DNA of 64,000 nucleotides from CAUPWF01 sp963515125 (GCA_052116865.1 JBQKKG010000012.1:1-64000), one strand, 5' to 3'. Positions 40,424 through 51,324 are shown, numbered from the stretch's first letter. Numbers and translations are program-made. Notes: a model not told the origin generated them from the letters alone.

Positions 40424-43400
40424 ATGTCTCTACAATTTATATTTGGAAATTCAGGGGCAGGAAAGTCCCACTATTTGTACCAAAGAATAATCAAAGAATC
40501 ACGGCAAAATAGCAAAAAGAATTATGTGGTAGTTGTTCCAGAACAATTTACCATGCAGACACAAAAAGACTTTGTTACAATGCATCCGAACCATGGGATT
40601 ATGAATATAGATGTATTAAGTTTTGTGCGACTGGCACATCGCATATTTGAAGAAGTCGGTTATCAGGAAAAAATAGTATTAGATGATATTGGGAAAAACC
40701 TTATTTTGAGAAGTATTGCTGATCAATATATAGAAGAACTAAAAGTCTTGAGAGGAAATCTTAAGAAGCTCGGTTACATCAGTGAGGTCAAGTCAGTCAT
40801 TTCAGAATTCACTCAATATGACATCAAAGAAGAGCAATTAGAGCAAATGATGAGTGCAGAGGGAGAAGGATCCTACTTATACTGGAAATTGAAGGATCTT
40901 TTTATTATATATAAAGGATTTAGGGATTACTTACAAGAGAAATATATTACAGGAGAAGAAGTATTAGATGTACTTTGCGATGTGGCTAAGGAATCAAGAA
41001 TTTTAAAGAATAGTGTAATTGTATTAGATGGATTTACTGGTTTTACACCAGTACAACATCGTTTGCTTCGAGAGTTCATGTGCATTTGCGATCAAGTGAT
41101 GGTTACGGTAACAATTGATGAGAATCAGAACCCATATCAGCTCCAGCACAAGTACCAGCTATTTGCATTAAGCAAAGAAACAGTAACAACACTCATGAAA
41201 ATTGCAAAAGAAGCTAACATCGAGATAGAAGAACCAGTGTGTTTGTATGAAAAACCAGTGTATAGGTTTCGAGAAAATGAAGCTTTGGCATTCTTGGAAT
41301 CTGAAATATTTCGGTATTCTTGTAAACATTATCACAAAATCCAGAATTCGATTTCCATACATGAAGTGAAGAACCCAATAGAGGAGACCACTTTTGTAGC
41401 AAGCGAAATACACCGCCTTGTAAGAGAAGAACAGTTTCGGTATAGAGAAATAGCGATTATTGTAAGTGACATGGGCACGTATGCAGAACATTTGGAGCGC
41501 GCACTGAAGATGTATCGGATTCCTGTTTTTATGGATTATAAGAGAAGTATTTTGTTAAATTCATTTGTGGAATATATTCGAAGCTTTTTGTTTATGATTA
41601 TTCAAAATTTCTCATATGAGAGTGTTTTTCGCTTTTTACGGACGGGGCTTTTCCCTCTCAAAAGTGAACAGATAGACTTATTGGAAAATTATGTTATTGC
41701 ATTAGGGATTCGTGGTTATAGAAAATGGGACGAACCTTGGATACGAAGATATCAAGGGATTGCGGAAGCGGAGCTAAGTAAATTGAATCATGTGCGTGTA
41801 ACATTTATACAACGTATTGAGTCAGTAACTAAAAGCTTACGTAAGCGAAGAAAAACAGTGAAAGATATTACCATTGCACTCTATGATTTTCTAGTAAAAG
41901 AGGATATGCAAAAACAGTTAAAAGAATATGAAGAGTTTTTCCAACAAAATGGAGAACAAGCACTAGCAAAGGAGTATGCACAAGTATATCGGATTGTAAT
42001 TGACTTATTTGATAAATTCGTAGAGGTGCTTGGTAATAAAGAAATTTCACTAAAGGAATATGCAGACTTACTGGATTCAGGATTTGAAGAATCAAAGGTA
42101 GGTGTGATTCCTCCTAACATAGATCAGGTAGTTGTGGGCGACATTGAGCGCACCAGATTGACGGATGTAAAAGCACTTTTTTTTGTAGGAATGAATGATA
42201 CCTGGTTACCTGGTAATCAAAGTCAAAATGGCTTACTATCAGAGCGAGACAGGGGGGCCTTTACAAGGGAAAAGTTATCCATTGCACCAACTGGAAAGGA
42301 AAAGATATACATTCAGAAATTTTACTTATATTTAAACATGACAAAGCCGACACATTATCTATATTTATCTTATAGTAAAGTGAATTGCGAAGGGAAAAGC
42401 CTTCGACCTGCATATCTTATCCCAGAGATTCAAAAATTATTTGATGGATTGGAGATACAACAATGGGAACAGAAGGATTTTTGCGATTTAGAGCTATCCA
42501 ATGATTTAGCGTTATCCTATATTATAAAGACATTACAAGAAAGAAAGGGAAAGATTGATAGTACAGCAAAGGAAATATATAACTGGTATCGGGAGCAAGA
42601 AAAGACATTTTATTTTATGAATCGGATGATAGAGGCTAGTCATTATAAAAAGCCGGGAGATGCTATCTCTGCCAATATTGCCAAACAGCTATATGCAAGA
42701 GTGTTAGACAGCAGTGTTACGCGACTTGAAAAGTATTCTGCCTGTGCATATGCTCATTTTTTGGCATATGGATTGGCTTTAAAAGAAAGACAAATATATG
42801 AATTCCAAGCAATGGACTGGGGGAATGTTTTCCATCAGTCTATAGAAAAATTTGCTACAAGGATGGAGGAGGAAGGACACGCTTGGACAAATATACCAGC
42901 AGAAACAGTTGACTCATTGGTCGAGGAGTGTGTGGAAGCAAGCATTATAGACTACGGGAACACGGTATTGCATAGTTCTGCGCGTAGTGAGTATATGATA
43001 AGACGGATAAAAAGAATGTTGCGACGAACTATTTGGGGAATTACTAGGCAGTTAGATAAAGGAGACTTTATTCCACGTGGATATGAGGTTGTATTTGACC
43101 AACATATGAGAGGGAAAATTGATAGAATCGATCTTTGTGAAGATGGTAATCAGTTATATGTAAAAGTCATTGATTATAAAACAGGTACGAAGTCTTTTGA
43201 TTTAACTGCTTTCTATCACGGATTGCAGCTACAATTGGTCTTATATATGCATGCTGCATTAGAGTTAGAACGTACGAATCACCCAGAGAAGAACGTGGTA
43301 CCAGCTGGAATATTTTATTATCAAATGAAGGATCCTATCGTAGATAAAGTGAATGATGACAAGTTATTAGATGATGCTATTTTAAAAGAATTAAAGCTGG

Positions 43401-43768
43401 ATGGACTTGTCAATAGTGATCTCAATGTGATTCATCACCTAGATAAGGAATTAAAGGGAAACTCATTGGTGGTTCCAATTGGAAAGAATAAAGATGGGTC
43501 ACTTTCCAAAAGTTCTAGGGTAGTGACAGAGAAGGAGTTTGAAACTTTGACCAGGTATGCGGTGAAGTCATTACACGACATTGAGAAAAAAATTCTACAA
43601 GGAAATATAGAAGTGGCTCCGTATGAGATGGGGAACAAAACGGGGTGTGATTATTGCAACTACCAACATATATGTGGTTTTGATACTAAAATAGAAGGTT
43701 ATACTTGTCGGAAAATATCAAAGATGAAGACGGAAGAAATTATGAAGAAGATGGAAGGGGAAATATAA
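40424..43768 (+). CDS. addB: AddAB helicase-nuclease, AddB subunit
   Basis: The 1114-aa protein has N-terminal Walker A GNSGAGKSHYLYQRI and a C-terminal RecB-type nuclease domain with VIDYKTGTKSFD. The iron-sulfur cysteines are one upstream in SACAYAHF and three in GCDYCNYQHICGF. AddB reads Chi and cuts the 5' strand during double-strand-break repair. The ribosome site is AGGAGG. addA follows 2 bases later. Confidence 0.96.
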   Translation: MSLQFIFGNSGAGKSHYLYQRIIKESRQNSKKNYVVVVPEQFTMQTQKDFVTMHPNHGIMNIDVLSFVRLAHRIFEEVGYQEKIVLDDIGKNLILRSIADQYIEELKVLRGNLKKLGYISEVKSVISEFTQYDIKEEQLEQMMSAEGEGSYLYWKLKDLFIIYKGFRDYLQEKYITGEEVLDVLCDVAKESRILKNSVIVLDGFTGFTPVQHRLLREFMCICDQVMVTVTIDENQNPYQLQHKYQLFALSKETVTTLMKIAKEANIEIEEPVCLYEKPVYRFRENEALAFLESEIFRYSCKHYHKIQNSISIHEVKNPIEETTFVASEIHRLVREEQFRYREIAIIVSDMGTYAEHLERALKMYRIPVFMDYKRSILLNSFVEYIRSFLFMIIQNFSYESVFRFLRTGLFPLKSEQIDLLENYVIALGIRGYRKWDEPWIRRYQGIAEAELSKLNHVRVTFIQRIESVTKSLRKRRKTVKDITIALYDFLVKEDMQKQLKEYEEFFQQNGEQALAKEYAQVYRIVIDLFDKFVEVLGNKEISLKEYADLLDSGFEESKVGVIPPNIDQVVVGDIERTRLTDVKALFFVGMNDTWLPGNQSQNGLLSERDRGAFTREKLSIAPTGKEKIYIQKFYLYLNMTKPTHYLYLSYSKVNCEGKSLRPAYLIPEIQKLFDGLEIQQWEQKDFCDLELSNDLALSYIIKTLQERKGKIDSTAKEIYNWYREQEKTFYFMNRMIEASHYKKPGDAISANIAKQLYARVLDSSVTRLEKYSACAYAHFLAYGLALKERQIYEFQAMDWGNVFHQSIEKFATRMEEEGHAWTNIPAETVDSLVEECVEASIIDYGNTVLHSSARSEYMIRRIKRMLRRTIWGITRQLDKGDFIPRGYEVVFDQHMRGKIDRIDLCEDGNQLYVKVIDYKTGTKSFDLTAFYHGLQLQLVLYMHAALELERTNHPEKNVVPAGIFYYQMKDPIVDKVNDDKLLDDAILKELKLDGLVNSDLNVIHHLDKELKGNSLVVPIGKNKDGSLSKSSRVVTEKEFETLTRYAVKSLHDIEKKILQGNIEVAPYEMGNKTGCDYCNYQHICGFDTKIEGYTCRKISKMKTEEIMKKMEGEI

Positions 43769-43770
43769 AG

Positions 43771-46700
43771 ATGGGTGTCTCTTGGACAAAGGAACAACAG
43801 CAAGTAATTGAACTACGCAATCGAAATATTCTGGTATCTGCAGCAGCAGGTTCAGGAAAGACTGCTGTTCTTGTGGAGCGGATTATTACGAGGCTTATCA
43901 AAGATGCAAACCCTATCGATGTAGATCAATTATTAATAGTAACCTACACAGAAGCAGCGGCATCGGAAATGAGGGAGCGAATTCGAAGTGCGATTGAAAA
44001 GCAACTGGAGGAAACACCAGAAAATGTGCACCTACAGCGTCAAGCTACATTAATACACAGCGCTCTTATTACCACCATTCATAGTTTTTGTCTATCTGTT
44101 ATTAGAAATCATTTCCATGTGATTGATTTAGATCCGGGATTCCGCATTGGGGAAGAGGGAGAGTTAAAACTACTCAAGCAGGATGTGCTACAACAAGTTC
44201 TGGAGTTTTATTATGAACGTGGAGAACAAAAGTTCTTGGAATTTGTTGAACATTTTGCGACAGGGCGAGATGATAGTAATGTAGAAGAATTAATTTTACA
44301 AATATTTGAATTTTCAAGAAGTTATCCAAATCCTGAGGAGTGGCTTATAAGTTGTGTGAAAATGTATCGAGTAGCGGATTTAGAGGAGTTAGAGAATACT
44401 CCGCTTGCGAAGTTTATCCGAGAATATATTAGAAGTTGTTTAGATGATGCAATGGAAAAACTACGGCTAGGGATTACTGCGTGTAAAGAACCAGATGGAC
44501 CATACATGTATCTTAAAGCTCTAGAAGCAGATATGTGTATAATTGAGAACATGAAGAATGCCACTTCTTTGCAGGCACTATATGTGGTTAGTAAAGGCAT
44601 AACATGGGAACGATTAGCACCGAATCGTAAGAAAGAAATATCTGTAGAATTAACGGAACTTGTAAAGTTACTTCGTGGACAAGTGAAAGACATTGTAAGT
44701 GATATTTCTACACAGTATTTATATGAGGAGCCGCTTGATCTGTGTAAAGATATGGAAAGAAGTTGCCCCGTTGTAGAGGTGTTAGTAGATTTAGTCAGCC
44801 AATTCAAGGAACGATTTGAGCAAGAAAAACGTGCGAAAAATATCATTGATTTCGGTGACATGGAGCGATTTGCTTTACAAATACTAACAAATAGTCAGGA
44901 TGGAACATTAGTGCCGTCTAACGTAGCAAAGGAGTATCAGCAGCAGTTTGCAGAAGTTATGATTGATGAATATCAGGACAGTAACCTCATTCAAGAGGCC
45001 ATTCTGACTAGTGTTTCTAAAAGTTACATAGGAGAATATAATATCTTTATGGTGGGGGATGTAAAACAAAGTATTTATCGTTTTCGATTATCTCGACCTG
45101 AGCTATTTATGGAGAAATTTCATTCATATTCGGTAGACGAGAGTTACCAACAGAGAATTGATTTGCATAAGAATTTTAGAAGTCGCAGGGAAGTGTTGGA
45201 TAGTGTGAATAATATCTGTGAGCAAATAATGACTAGTTCGTTAGGTGGCGTTGCCTATGATGAAAAGGCAGCACTTTACGTAGGGGCTGACTATAAAGAA
45301 CAGAAGGGCAATGAGACAGAGGTTCTAGTAGTGCATACAGATGTGGAAAGTGAAGACCAACTTGAGGTGGAAGAAACAGTCAGAGAGTTGGAAGCAAGAG
45401 CAGTAGCCAGAAGAATTAAAGAGTTGCTTGCTAAGCAGCAAGTGTTGGACAAAAAAACGGGCATATACCGCAAAGCACAATATAGGGATATTGTAATCTT
45501 AACCAGAAGCCTAAAGGGGTGGACGGATGTCTTTTCGGAAGTACTCAATCGAGAAGGTATTCCTACTTATACAGGAAGCAAAGAAGGATATTTTTCGACG
45601 CAGGAGATTACAGGTATATTAGATTATTTAAAAGTATTGGACAATCCAAAGCAAGACCTTGCACTTACATCGGTATTGACTTCTATGTTTGGTGGAATAA
45701 GGAATGAAGAGTTAGCGACCATCAGGTGTGCCTTTCCAGAGATGTTTTTTTATCAGGCGGTAGAGCAATATGCAAAAGAGGGAAAGGACCAATTGCTGAA
45801 AGAAAAATTACAAGTTTGTCTTGCGCAAATAGACTGCTACAGAAAAGCTGTTCCTTATATGGCTATCCATCAGTTATTATGGAAGATTATTGAGGAAACG
45901 GGATACGGGTATTATATTGCTGCATTACCAGGCGGCTCACAAAGAAAAGCTAATTTAGATATGCTAATTGAAAAGGCTATGATATTTGAAACTACAAGTT
46001 ATAAAGGACTATTTAATTTCGTGAGATATATGGAGCAATTGCAAAAATATAATGTAGATTATGGGGAAGCTAACATAGAAGATGAAAGATCTAATACGGT
46101 TAGATTGATGAGTATTCATAAGAGTAAAGGATTAGAATTTCCAATTGTATTTGTTGCAGGGATGAGTAAGCGATTTAACACACAGGATACCAAAGGACAT
46201 TTGGTAATTCATCCAGAATTTGGAACAGGAATAGATGCGATAGATCTGGAGAAACGAACAAAAATTCCTACACTAGTAAAAAAAGTAATTCAAAAAAAGG
46301 TGCAACTAGAGAATCTAGGAGAAGAGTTAAGAGTATTATATGTAGCACTAACGCGTGCAAAAGAAAAACTGATTATGGTAGGGACAGTTCAAAATTTTGA
46401 AGAAAAGAAATCCATGTATTGTATTGCAAAACAATGGCCACAGCGTCAATTGCCATTCACTATGCTTATGAATGCTAATTGCTATTATGATTGGGTATTA
46501 CCAGCGTTATTAAGAACATGTAATGGGATATTATGGAAAGATATTACGCTTACAGAATTAGTTGCAAAGGAGTTAAACGAGGAGATTACAACTTCCAATA
46601 TAAAAGAACAGTGGGGAAGTATAGAGGCTACAGTAATTTACAATAAAGATATGAAGTCACAATTAGAGAGACAACTTAGATATGAATATCCATATGAGCA

Positions 46701-47352
46701 AGAACAACAATTTCAATTAAAAATGACTGTTTCAGAATTAAAGAAAAGGGCATATATGGTGGAAGATGCCGGTGAATTAATATTAGAGGAGCCGGATGTC
46801 ATACCACTGTTGCCCAAATTCCTAATGAAGCAGGAGGAAGTACAGGGTGCAGCTAGAGGGAGTGCATATCATAAAGTGATGGAACTTATAGATTTTAGAA
46901 GGGATTATAGTTCCCAAAAAGTCGAGGACTATTTACGAGAAATGAATCAACGAGGGTTGTTGCAAGCAGATATGCAAGCAAGCATCGCGCCTCAGGATAT
47001 CTTAAGATTTTTACAATCTGATATAGGCTACCGCATGCAAAAAGCAGCTAAAGAAGAGAAACTTTACGTAGAGCAGCCCTTTGTTCTTGGAATAGGAGCA
47101 GATGAGATTTACCATATAGAAAGTCAAGAAATGATATTGATTCAAGGGATTATAGATGTATATTTTGAAGAAGAAAAAGAACTGGTTCTATTAGATTATA
47201 AGACTGATAAAGTGAGAGATGGGGAAACGCTTGTTCAGAAATATGCAACACAATTAGAGTACTATGCAAAGGCTCTTGAACAATTAACTGGCAAACAAGT
47301 AAAAGAAAAACTTATTTATTCATTCACCTTAGGAAAAGTATTTCGATTATAA
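43771..47352 (+). CDS. addA: AddAB helicase-nuclease, AddA subunit
   Basis: The ATG at 43771 follows AAGGGGAAA; upstream in-frame starts lie inside addB. The 1193-aa UvrD-like helicase has AAAGSGKTAVLVERI, a DEYQDSN box, SIHKSKGLEFPIVF and LRVLYVALTRAKE. A C-terminal nuclease domain has LLDYKTDKV. It unwinds DNA 3'-5' and cuts the 3' strand. Confidence 0.97.
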   Translation: MGVSWTKEQQQVIELRNRNILVSAAAGSGKTAVLVERIITRLIKDANPIDVDQLLIVTYTEAAASEMRERIRSAIEKQLEETPENVHLQRQATLIHSALITTIHSFCLSVIRNHFHVIDLDPGFRIGEEGELKLLKQDVLQQVLEFYYERGEQKFLEFVEHFATGRDDSNVEELILQIFEFSRSYPNPEEWLISCVKMYRVADLEELENTPLAKFIREYIRSCLDDAMEKLRLGITACKEPDGPYMYLKALEADMCIIENMKNATSLQALYVVSKGITWERLAPNRKKEISVELTELVKLLRGQVKDIVSDISTQYLYEEPLDLCKDMERSCPVVEVLVDLVSQFKERFEQEKRAKNIIDFGDMERFALQILTNSQDGTLVPSNVAKEYQQQFAEVMIDEYQDSNLIQEAILTSVSKSYIGEYNIFMVGDVKQSIYRFRLSRPELFMEKFHSYSVDESYQQRIDLHKNFRSRREVLDSVNNICEQIMTSSLGGVAYDEKAALYVGADYKEQKGNETEVLVVHTDVESEDQLEVEETVRELEARAVARRIKELLAKQQVLDKKTGIYRKAQYRDIVILTRSLKGWTDVFSEVLNREGIPTYTGSKEGYFSTQEITGILDYLKVLDNPKQDLALTSVLTSMFGGIRNEELATIRCAFPEMFFYQAVEQYAKEGKDQLLKEKLQVCLAQIDCYRKAVPYMAIHQLLWKIIEETGYGYYIAALPGGSQRKANLDMLIEKAMIFETTSYKGLFNFVRYMEQLQKYNVDYGEANIEDERSNTVRLMSIHKSKGLEFPIVFVAGMSKRFNTQDTKGHLVIHPEFGTGIDAIDLEKRTKIPTLVKKVIQKKVQLENLGEELRVLYVALTRAKEKLIMVGTVQNFEEKKSMYCIAKQWPQRQLPFTMLMNANCYYDWVLPALLRTCNGILWKDITLTELVAKELNEEITTSNIKEQWGSIEATVIYNKDMKSQLERQLRYEYPYEQEQQFQLKMTVSELKKRAYMVEDAGELILEEPDVIPLLPKFLMKQEEVQGAARGSAYHKVMELIDFRRDYSSQKVEDYLREMNQRGLLQADMQASIAPQDILRFLQSDIGYRMQKAAKEEKLYVEQPFVLGIGADEIYHIESQEMILIQGIIDVYFEEEKELVLLDYKTDKVRDGETLVQKYATQLEYYAKALEQLTGKQVKEKLIYSFTLGKVFRL

Positions 47353-47360
47353 TACCAAGG

Positions 47361-47396
47361 AGAGCGTAAGGACTCATTTTTCAGTGCTTACGCTCT
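47361..47396. terminator. Convergent terminator between addA and the ComFB gene
   Basis: AGAGCGTAAG pairs with CTTACGCTCT around a 16-base loop. It lies between converging genes and may serve both strands. Confidence 0.75.
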
Positions 47397-47410
47397 TCTT
47401 AGTATAAAAG

Positions 47411-47965
47411 TTAGTGATGTGGATGATCCTTTACGATAGTACATGCCTTGGTAAGTTCTACGGTTACTTGCACAATTAATTTATTCGAATAATAATTTAA
47501 AAGGGGTGGAACCGCTTGCTTTTCTTTCACAATATATTTAGGAGGGAGATTACTTAGAGCAAGTGCTGTTGCGTCTATGATACAACGATCACAGGTGCAC
47601 ATCCCGAATTCACTTGCAAAATAATTCACCATATCTTTTACAATATACTCCATAACATTTACATAAGCAAAGTTACTTGGAACAGAGCCCTCGCCTGATG
47701 TAGAAATAGTTGACATTTCGATTCCGTCTTCCAAAACTTGTTCAGGTGCATCTTCTACTTCGCGTAATTTTTCATTAATTAAATCAGCAATTGCGTCGTT
47801 GCCAGAATCAGAAGTATCAATAATTGAGATATTCGTAGGAGGTTCGGCTGACCTTGGAGTAGTGTTCGAACTAGAAGTCGATGTATCAGATTGGTGTTCT
47901 TCTGGAACATCAGAACCCGATAAGAGATTTAATACATGAGATGTTTTATTACTTTTTCTTGCCAT
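47411..47965 (-). CDS. ComFB-domain protein
   Basis: The 184-aa protein has a disordered Ser/Thr/Asp-rich N-terminal half. The C-terminal ComFB domain starts at YVNVMEYIVKDMVNYF and continues with CTCDRCIIDATALALSNLPP and KYIV. The CxCxxC may bind zinc. ComFB proteins are linked to late competence in Bacillus and to c-di-nucleotide sensing and motility in other bacteria. It follows the ParA gene by 15 bases. Confidence 0.85.
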   Translation of the reverse strand: MARKSNKTSHVLNLLSGSDVPEEHQSDTSTSSSNTTPRSAEPPTNISIIDTSDSGNDAIADLINEKLREVEDAPEQVLEDGIEMSTISTSGEGSVPSNFAYVNVMEYIVKDMVNYFASEFGMCTCDRCIIDATALALSNLPPKYIVKEKQAVPPLLNYYSNKLIVQVTVELTKACTIVKDHPHH

Positions 47966-47980
47966 TTCTTTCTTCCTCCG

Positions 47981-48742
47981 TTACTTGATTAGTGATTCTA
48001 CTTCTAGAACAAAATCAGTATAATCTTGCGCAGGATTGCAGGTAGGGGAATATTCATAGATACTTTCTCCATGTGCAGGAGCTTCCGCAACTGAAACACT
48101 AGCACGTATTTTCGTATCAAAGACGATAGTACCAATCTGAGTTGCAATATTAACAGCCATTTCAGTTACTTCTTGTGTTAAGATTGTACGTTTATTAAAT
48201 TTGGTTAGTAGAATCCCAAGTACATTTAAATTAGGGTTAAAGGTTGCTTTTACAGAGTCAATCGTTTCTTTCAGTTGAGAAAGTCCTAAAAGGCTCAAGA
48301 TCTCAGGGACCATTGGTATAATGAGATAATTTGCCACCGTGTAAGCATTGACGGTTAATATATTTAATGCTGGCGGGGTGTCGATTATGATATAATCATA
48401 GGAATCCAATATAGGTACTAATGCTTTTTTTAACAAATATTCACGACCAGATCCTGTGAATTCTAATTCTGCACTACTCAATAGTATATTTGAAGTGATG
48501 ACGTCACAATATGGCGTTGTTTGGATTGCATTTTGAATTGGAGTTGTCCCCTTGAGCACATCTAAAATGGTACTACAATTGTCAATTTCTAGTCCTAGAC
48601 TAAAGCCAAGACTGCCTTGTGGATCCAAATCTATTGCAAGCACTTTTTTGTGGTGCATAGCAAGTCCAGTTGCAAGAGCGCTTGAAGTAGTCGTCTTACC
48701 TACGCCACCTTTTTGATTCGTAAGTCCAATAATGATTGCCAC
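47981..48742 (-). CDS. Orphan ParA/Soj-family ATPase
   Basis: The GTG at 48742 follows AAAGGAGG at 7-base spacing and gives 253 aa; the frame could extend 10 codons upstream to an ATG without a ribosome site. Deviant Walker A KGGVGKTTTSSALATGL, DLDPQGSLGFSLG and YIIIDTPPAL identify a Soj-type ATPase. No ParB follows. Its partners are a ComFB protein and divergent fliD. ParA-like ATPases position chromosomes, flagella or chemoreceptors. Confidence 0.9.
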   Translation of the reverse strand: MAIIIGLTNQKGGVGKTTTSSALATGLAMHHKKVLAIDLDPQGSLGFSLGLEIDNCSTILDVLKGTTPIQNAIQTTPYCDVITSNILLSSAELEFTGSGREYLLKKALVPILDSYDYIIIDTPPALNILTVNAYTVANYLIIPMVPEILSLLGLSQLKETIDSVKATFNPNLNVLGILLTKFNKRTILTQEVTEMAVNIATQIGTIVFDTKIRASVSVAEAPAHGESIYEYSPTCNPAQDYTDFVLEVESLIK

Positions 48743-48789
48743 AATAAATCCTCCTTTGTAATTAAAAATCATTTAAACATTATTTAAAG

Positions 48790-48815
48790 TATACTATAGG
48801 TCGATAAATAAGTAT
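48790..48815 (+). promoter_or_regulatory. Possible sigma-D (flagellar) -10 element before fliD
   Basis: GTCGATAA matches 7 of 8 bases of the sigma-28 -10 box GCCGATAA. No good TAAA box lies at the usual 15-base spacing (the nearest is 11 bases away), so support is partial. Confidence 0.3.
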
Positions 48816-48877
48816 AGCAAAAAATCATGGAACTTGAGGAAAGAACCTATAAAATAGATGAAAAGAGGAGTGTTTTT

Positions 48878-51289
48878 ATGGCAAGTATAACAGGTACAAG
48901 GAGTAGTACAAGTGCATCTAGCATCAGAGGATACAGTGGATTAGCAAGTGGGTTAGACCGTGATTCCTTAATAGAATCTATGACTCTTGGAACGAAAACA
49001 AAAATAGCGAATCAAAAGAAAAGTAAACAATTACTACAATGGAAACAAGATGCATATCGCTCTATTAGTTCTAAGATGATTGCATTTGGGAACAAATACA
49101 CATCATATTCGTCTAGTACAAATTTACTGAGTCCAAGTTTCTTCTCACGGACAAGTATTACAGCCAGTGGTGCAAATAGTAAATATGTGGATGTTACCGG
49201 AGCAATTAATGGCAGTAGTTCAGTTTCAATTTTAGGAGTGAAACAGTTAGCTTCAGATGCAAGTGTAACCTCTAAGACAGTGGTATCTGATCAAAAGGTA
49301 ACGTCAGGAGAAATTAGTACGGATATTACAGCGACACAGACAGTCAGCAATATAGAAGGGCAATCTATTGGTTTGAAATATGGAAATACAACGGTGCGCT
49401 TAGCATTATTGAGTGGCACTTCAAGCGATGGATTTACCTACGATTACAGCACCATGGATAAGGCAATCGCATCGATCAATAAATCAATGGAAAGCGTGGA
49501 AATATCTGGAAATAAGAAGTTATCCGATGTTTTAAAAGTAGAAGCAAATGGAAGTGCGGGCATTTCTTTTGTATCGAAGGATACTGCTGGCAATACCTTG
49601 GCACTTACAGGTGGCAGTGGGAATGTGTTGCAGCATCTTGGAATACTTAATGAAGGGGAGACTATAGGAACGCTTGATTCTTCTAGGACAGAGATTACGA
49701 GCGATGGATTAAAGAGTGTGAAAGATGCAGTCTTAACTCATCAAGAAACATTTGCTGAGCGTATTGCAGGAAAGACCATTGCATTTTCCTATAATGGTAC
49801 AATTGCTAAGATACAGCTTCCAGAGGCAGACAAAATCACGAGTTTAGATGATGTGGTAAATAGTTTACAAAAAAGCTTAGATAGTGTGTTTGGAACTGGG
49901 AGAGTGAAAGTAGGGCTTGATGATAAAGGGAGTGGTATGTCATCGTTCACATTTAAAACTACACAACCGAATGGAAGTGCAGACAGTTCTTCTGTATTTT
50001 CTGTGGCTTATGCAGACTATGGAGTATTAGGGAAGAATGGAGCTTTTGGAATGGTAGAAGGGGAATCCAATCGTTTAAATATGTCAGCATCTTTGTCTGA
50101 GGCCGGATTAAGTCGTTATTCTTCAAGTCTAGATCCAAGTGCAGATCTAGATCTTACGATTAATGGAGTGAAGTTAGAAGGATTAACAAATAGTAGTACA
50201 TTAAAAGAAATTATGGATAAAATTAATAATACAGAAGGAGTAAATGTATCCGTTAGTTACTTAAGCAATGCCGATAAGTTTGTTATTAAGTCAACGGAAG
50301 CTGGAGCCGGTGGTCAGGTGAAATTAGAGGGTGCAGGTGCAGCGTTACTTTTTGGAACGAAAGGCACTGATTATGAAGTTACAAAAGGACAAGATGCTAT
50401 TGTATCGGTACAATATGCAGGATCTGATGAGGTAATGGATGTTGTGCGAGGCTCAAATTCCTTTAAATTGGATGGATTGAATATCAGTGTAAAGAGCGAG
50501 TTTGGATATGATAAAACCGAGAATCCTGATGGTTCTATCACTTATACTGAAAAAGCTGGAAACGAAAAAGTGGAATTTACAGCCAAGGTAGATAGTGACA
50601 AAGTGGTAAATGCAATTAAGGATATGGTAAAAGACTTTAATGAGATGCTTGCATTAGTAAATACTGAAGTATCTACAAAGCCAAATCGAAAATATCCGCC
50701 GCTTACCGATGAACAAAAAGAAGAGATGACGGATGAGCAGATTAAAACATGGGAAGAAAAGGCAAAAGCCGGTATGCTCTTTAATGATTCTACAATACGG
50801 GGAATCACAGATGATTTTAGATTCCTAATCTCAGTTGGGACAGAAGATAAATCTGTGCTAGAATCTATAGGAATTAGCGTATCAACCTCATATAGTGATA
50901 ATGGAAAGTTAGTAATAGACGAAACAAAATTAAAGGCTGCATTAGATTCAGATCCAGAGAAAGTAATGGATGTATTTACCAGAGCTGCGGATGATACAAC
51001 AGGTGATACTGGTGGTATTATGGCTAAAATGACTAAAACACTTGATAAGTATGCAAAAACAACGGGTGCCACCAAGGGAATACTAATTGAACGCGCAGGG
51101 TCTACTAGCGTTCCAACTAGCGTACTAAAAAATTCTATTCTTACACAAATGAATAGTATTGATAAAACCATAGATCGTTTGCAAGACCAATTGACTACGG
51201 AGACAGATCGATACATCAAAAAGTTTACGAGCTTAGAGACATTGATATCACAGATGAATTCACAAAGCAGTTGGTTGTCATCAATATAA
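48878..51289 (+). CDS. fliD: Flagellar hook-associated protein 2 (filament cap) FliD
   Basis: The ATG at 48878 follows AGAGGAG; an upstream in-frame ATG at 48827 lacks a site. The N-terminal D0/D1 region is YSGLASGLDRDSLIESMTLG and KQDAYRSISSKM. Variable D2-D3 beta domains fill the middle (about residues 100-560). The C-terminal coiled coil is MNSIDKTIDRLQDQLTTETD. The 803-aa protein is longer than the about 470-500 aa common in enterics, owing to the middle domains. Confidence 0.93.
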   Translation: MASITGTRSSTSASSIRGYSGLASGLDRDSLIESMTLGTKTKIANQKKSKQLLQWKQDAYRSISSKMIAFGNKYTSYSSSTNLLSPSFFSRTSITASGANSKYVDVTGAINGSSSVSILGVKQLASDASVTSKTVVSDQKVTSGEISTDITATQTVSNIEGQSIGLKYGNTTVRLALLSGTSSDGFTYDYSTMDKAIASINKSMESVEISGNKKLSDVLKVEANGSAGISFVSKDTAGNTLALTGGSGNVLQHLGILNEGETIGTLDSSRTEITSDGLKSVKDAVLTHQETFAERIAGKTIAFSYNGTIAKIQLPEADKITSLDDVVNSLQKSLDSVFGTGRVKVGLDDKGSGMSSFTFKTTQPNGSADSSSVFSVAYADYGVLGKNGAFGMVEGESNRLNMSASLSEAGLSRYSSSLDPSADLDLTINGVKLEGLTNSSTLKEIMDKINNTEGVNVSVSYLSNADKFVIKSTEAGAGGQVKLEGAGAALLFGTKGTDYEVTKGQDAIVSVQYAGSDEVMDVVRGSNSFKLDGLNISVKSEFGYDKTENPDGSITYTEKAGNEKVEFTAKVDSDKVVNAIKDMVKDFNEMLALVNTEVSTKPNRKYPPLTDEQKEEMTDEQIKTWEEKAKAGMLFNDSTIRGITDDFRFLISVGTEDKSVLESIGISVSTSYSDNGKLVIDETKLKAALDSDPEKVMDVFTRAADDTTGDTGGIMAKMTKTLDKYAKTTGATKGILIERAGSTSVPTSVLKNSILTQMNSIDKTIDRLQDQLTTETDRYIKKFTSLETLISQMNSQSSWLSSI

Positions 51290-51324
51290 TAATATAGTCG
51301 GAGAGATGAAAAGGGGAAAACTAG

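Noticed and set aside
44322..44861. A 179-codon minus-strand frame inside addA
   Set aside because: It is the shadow of a well-conserved helicase gene and shows no motif of its own.
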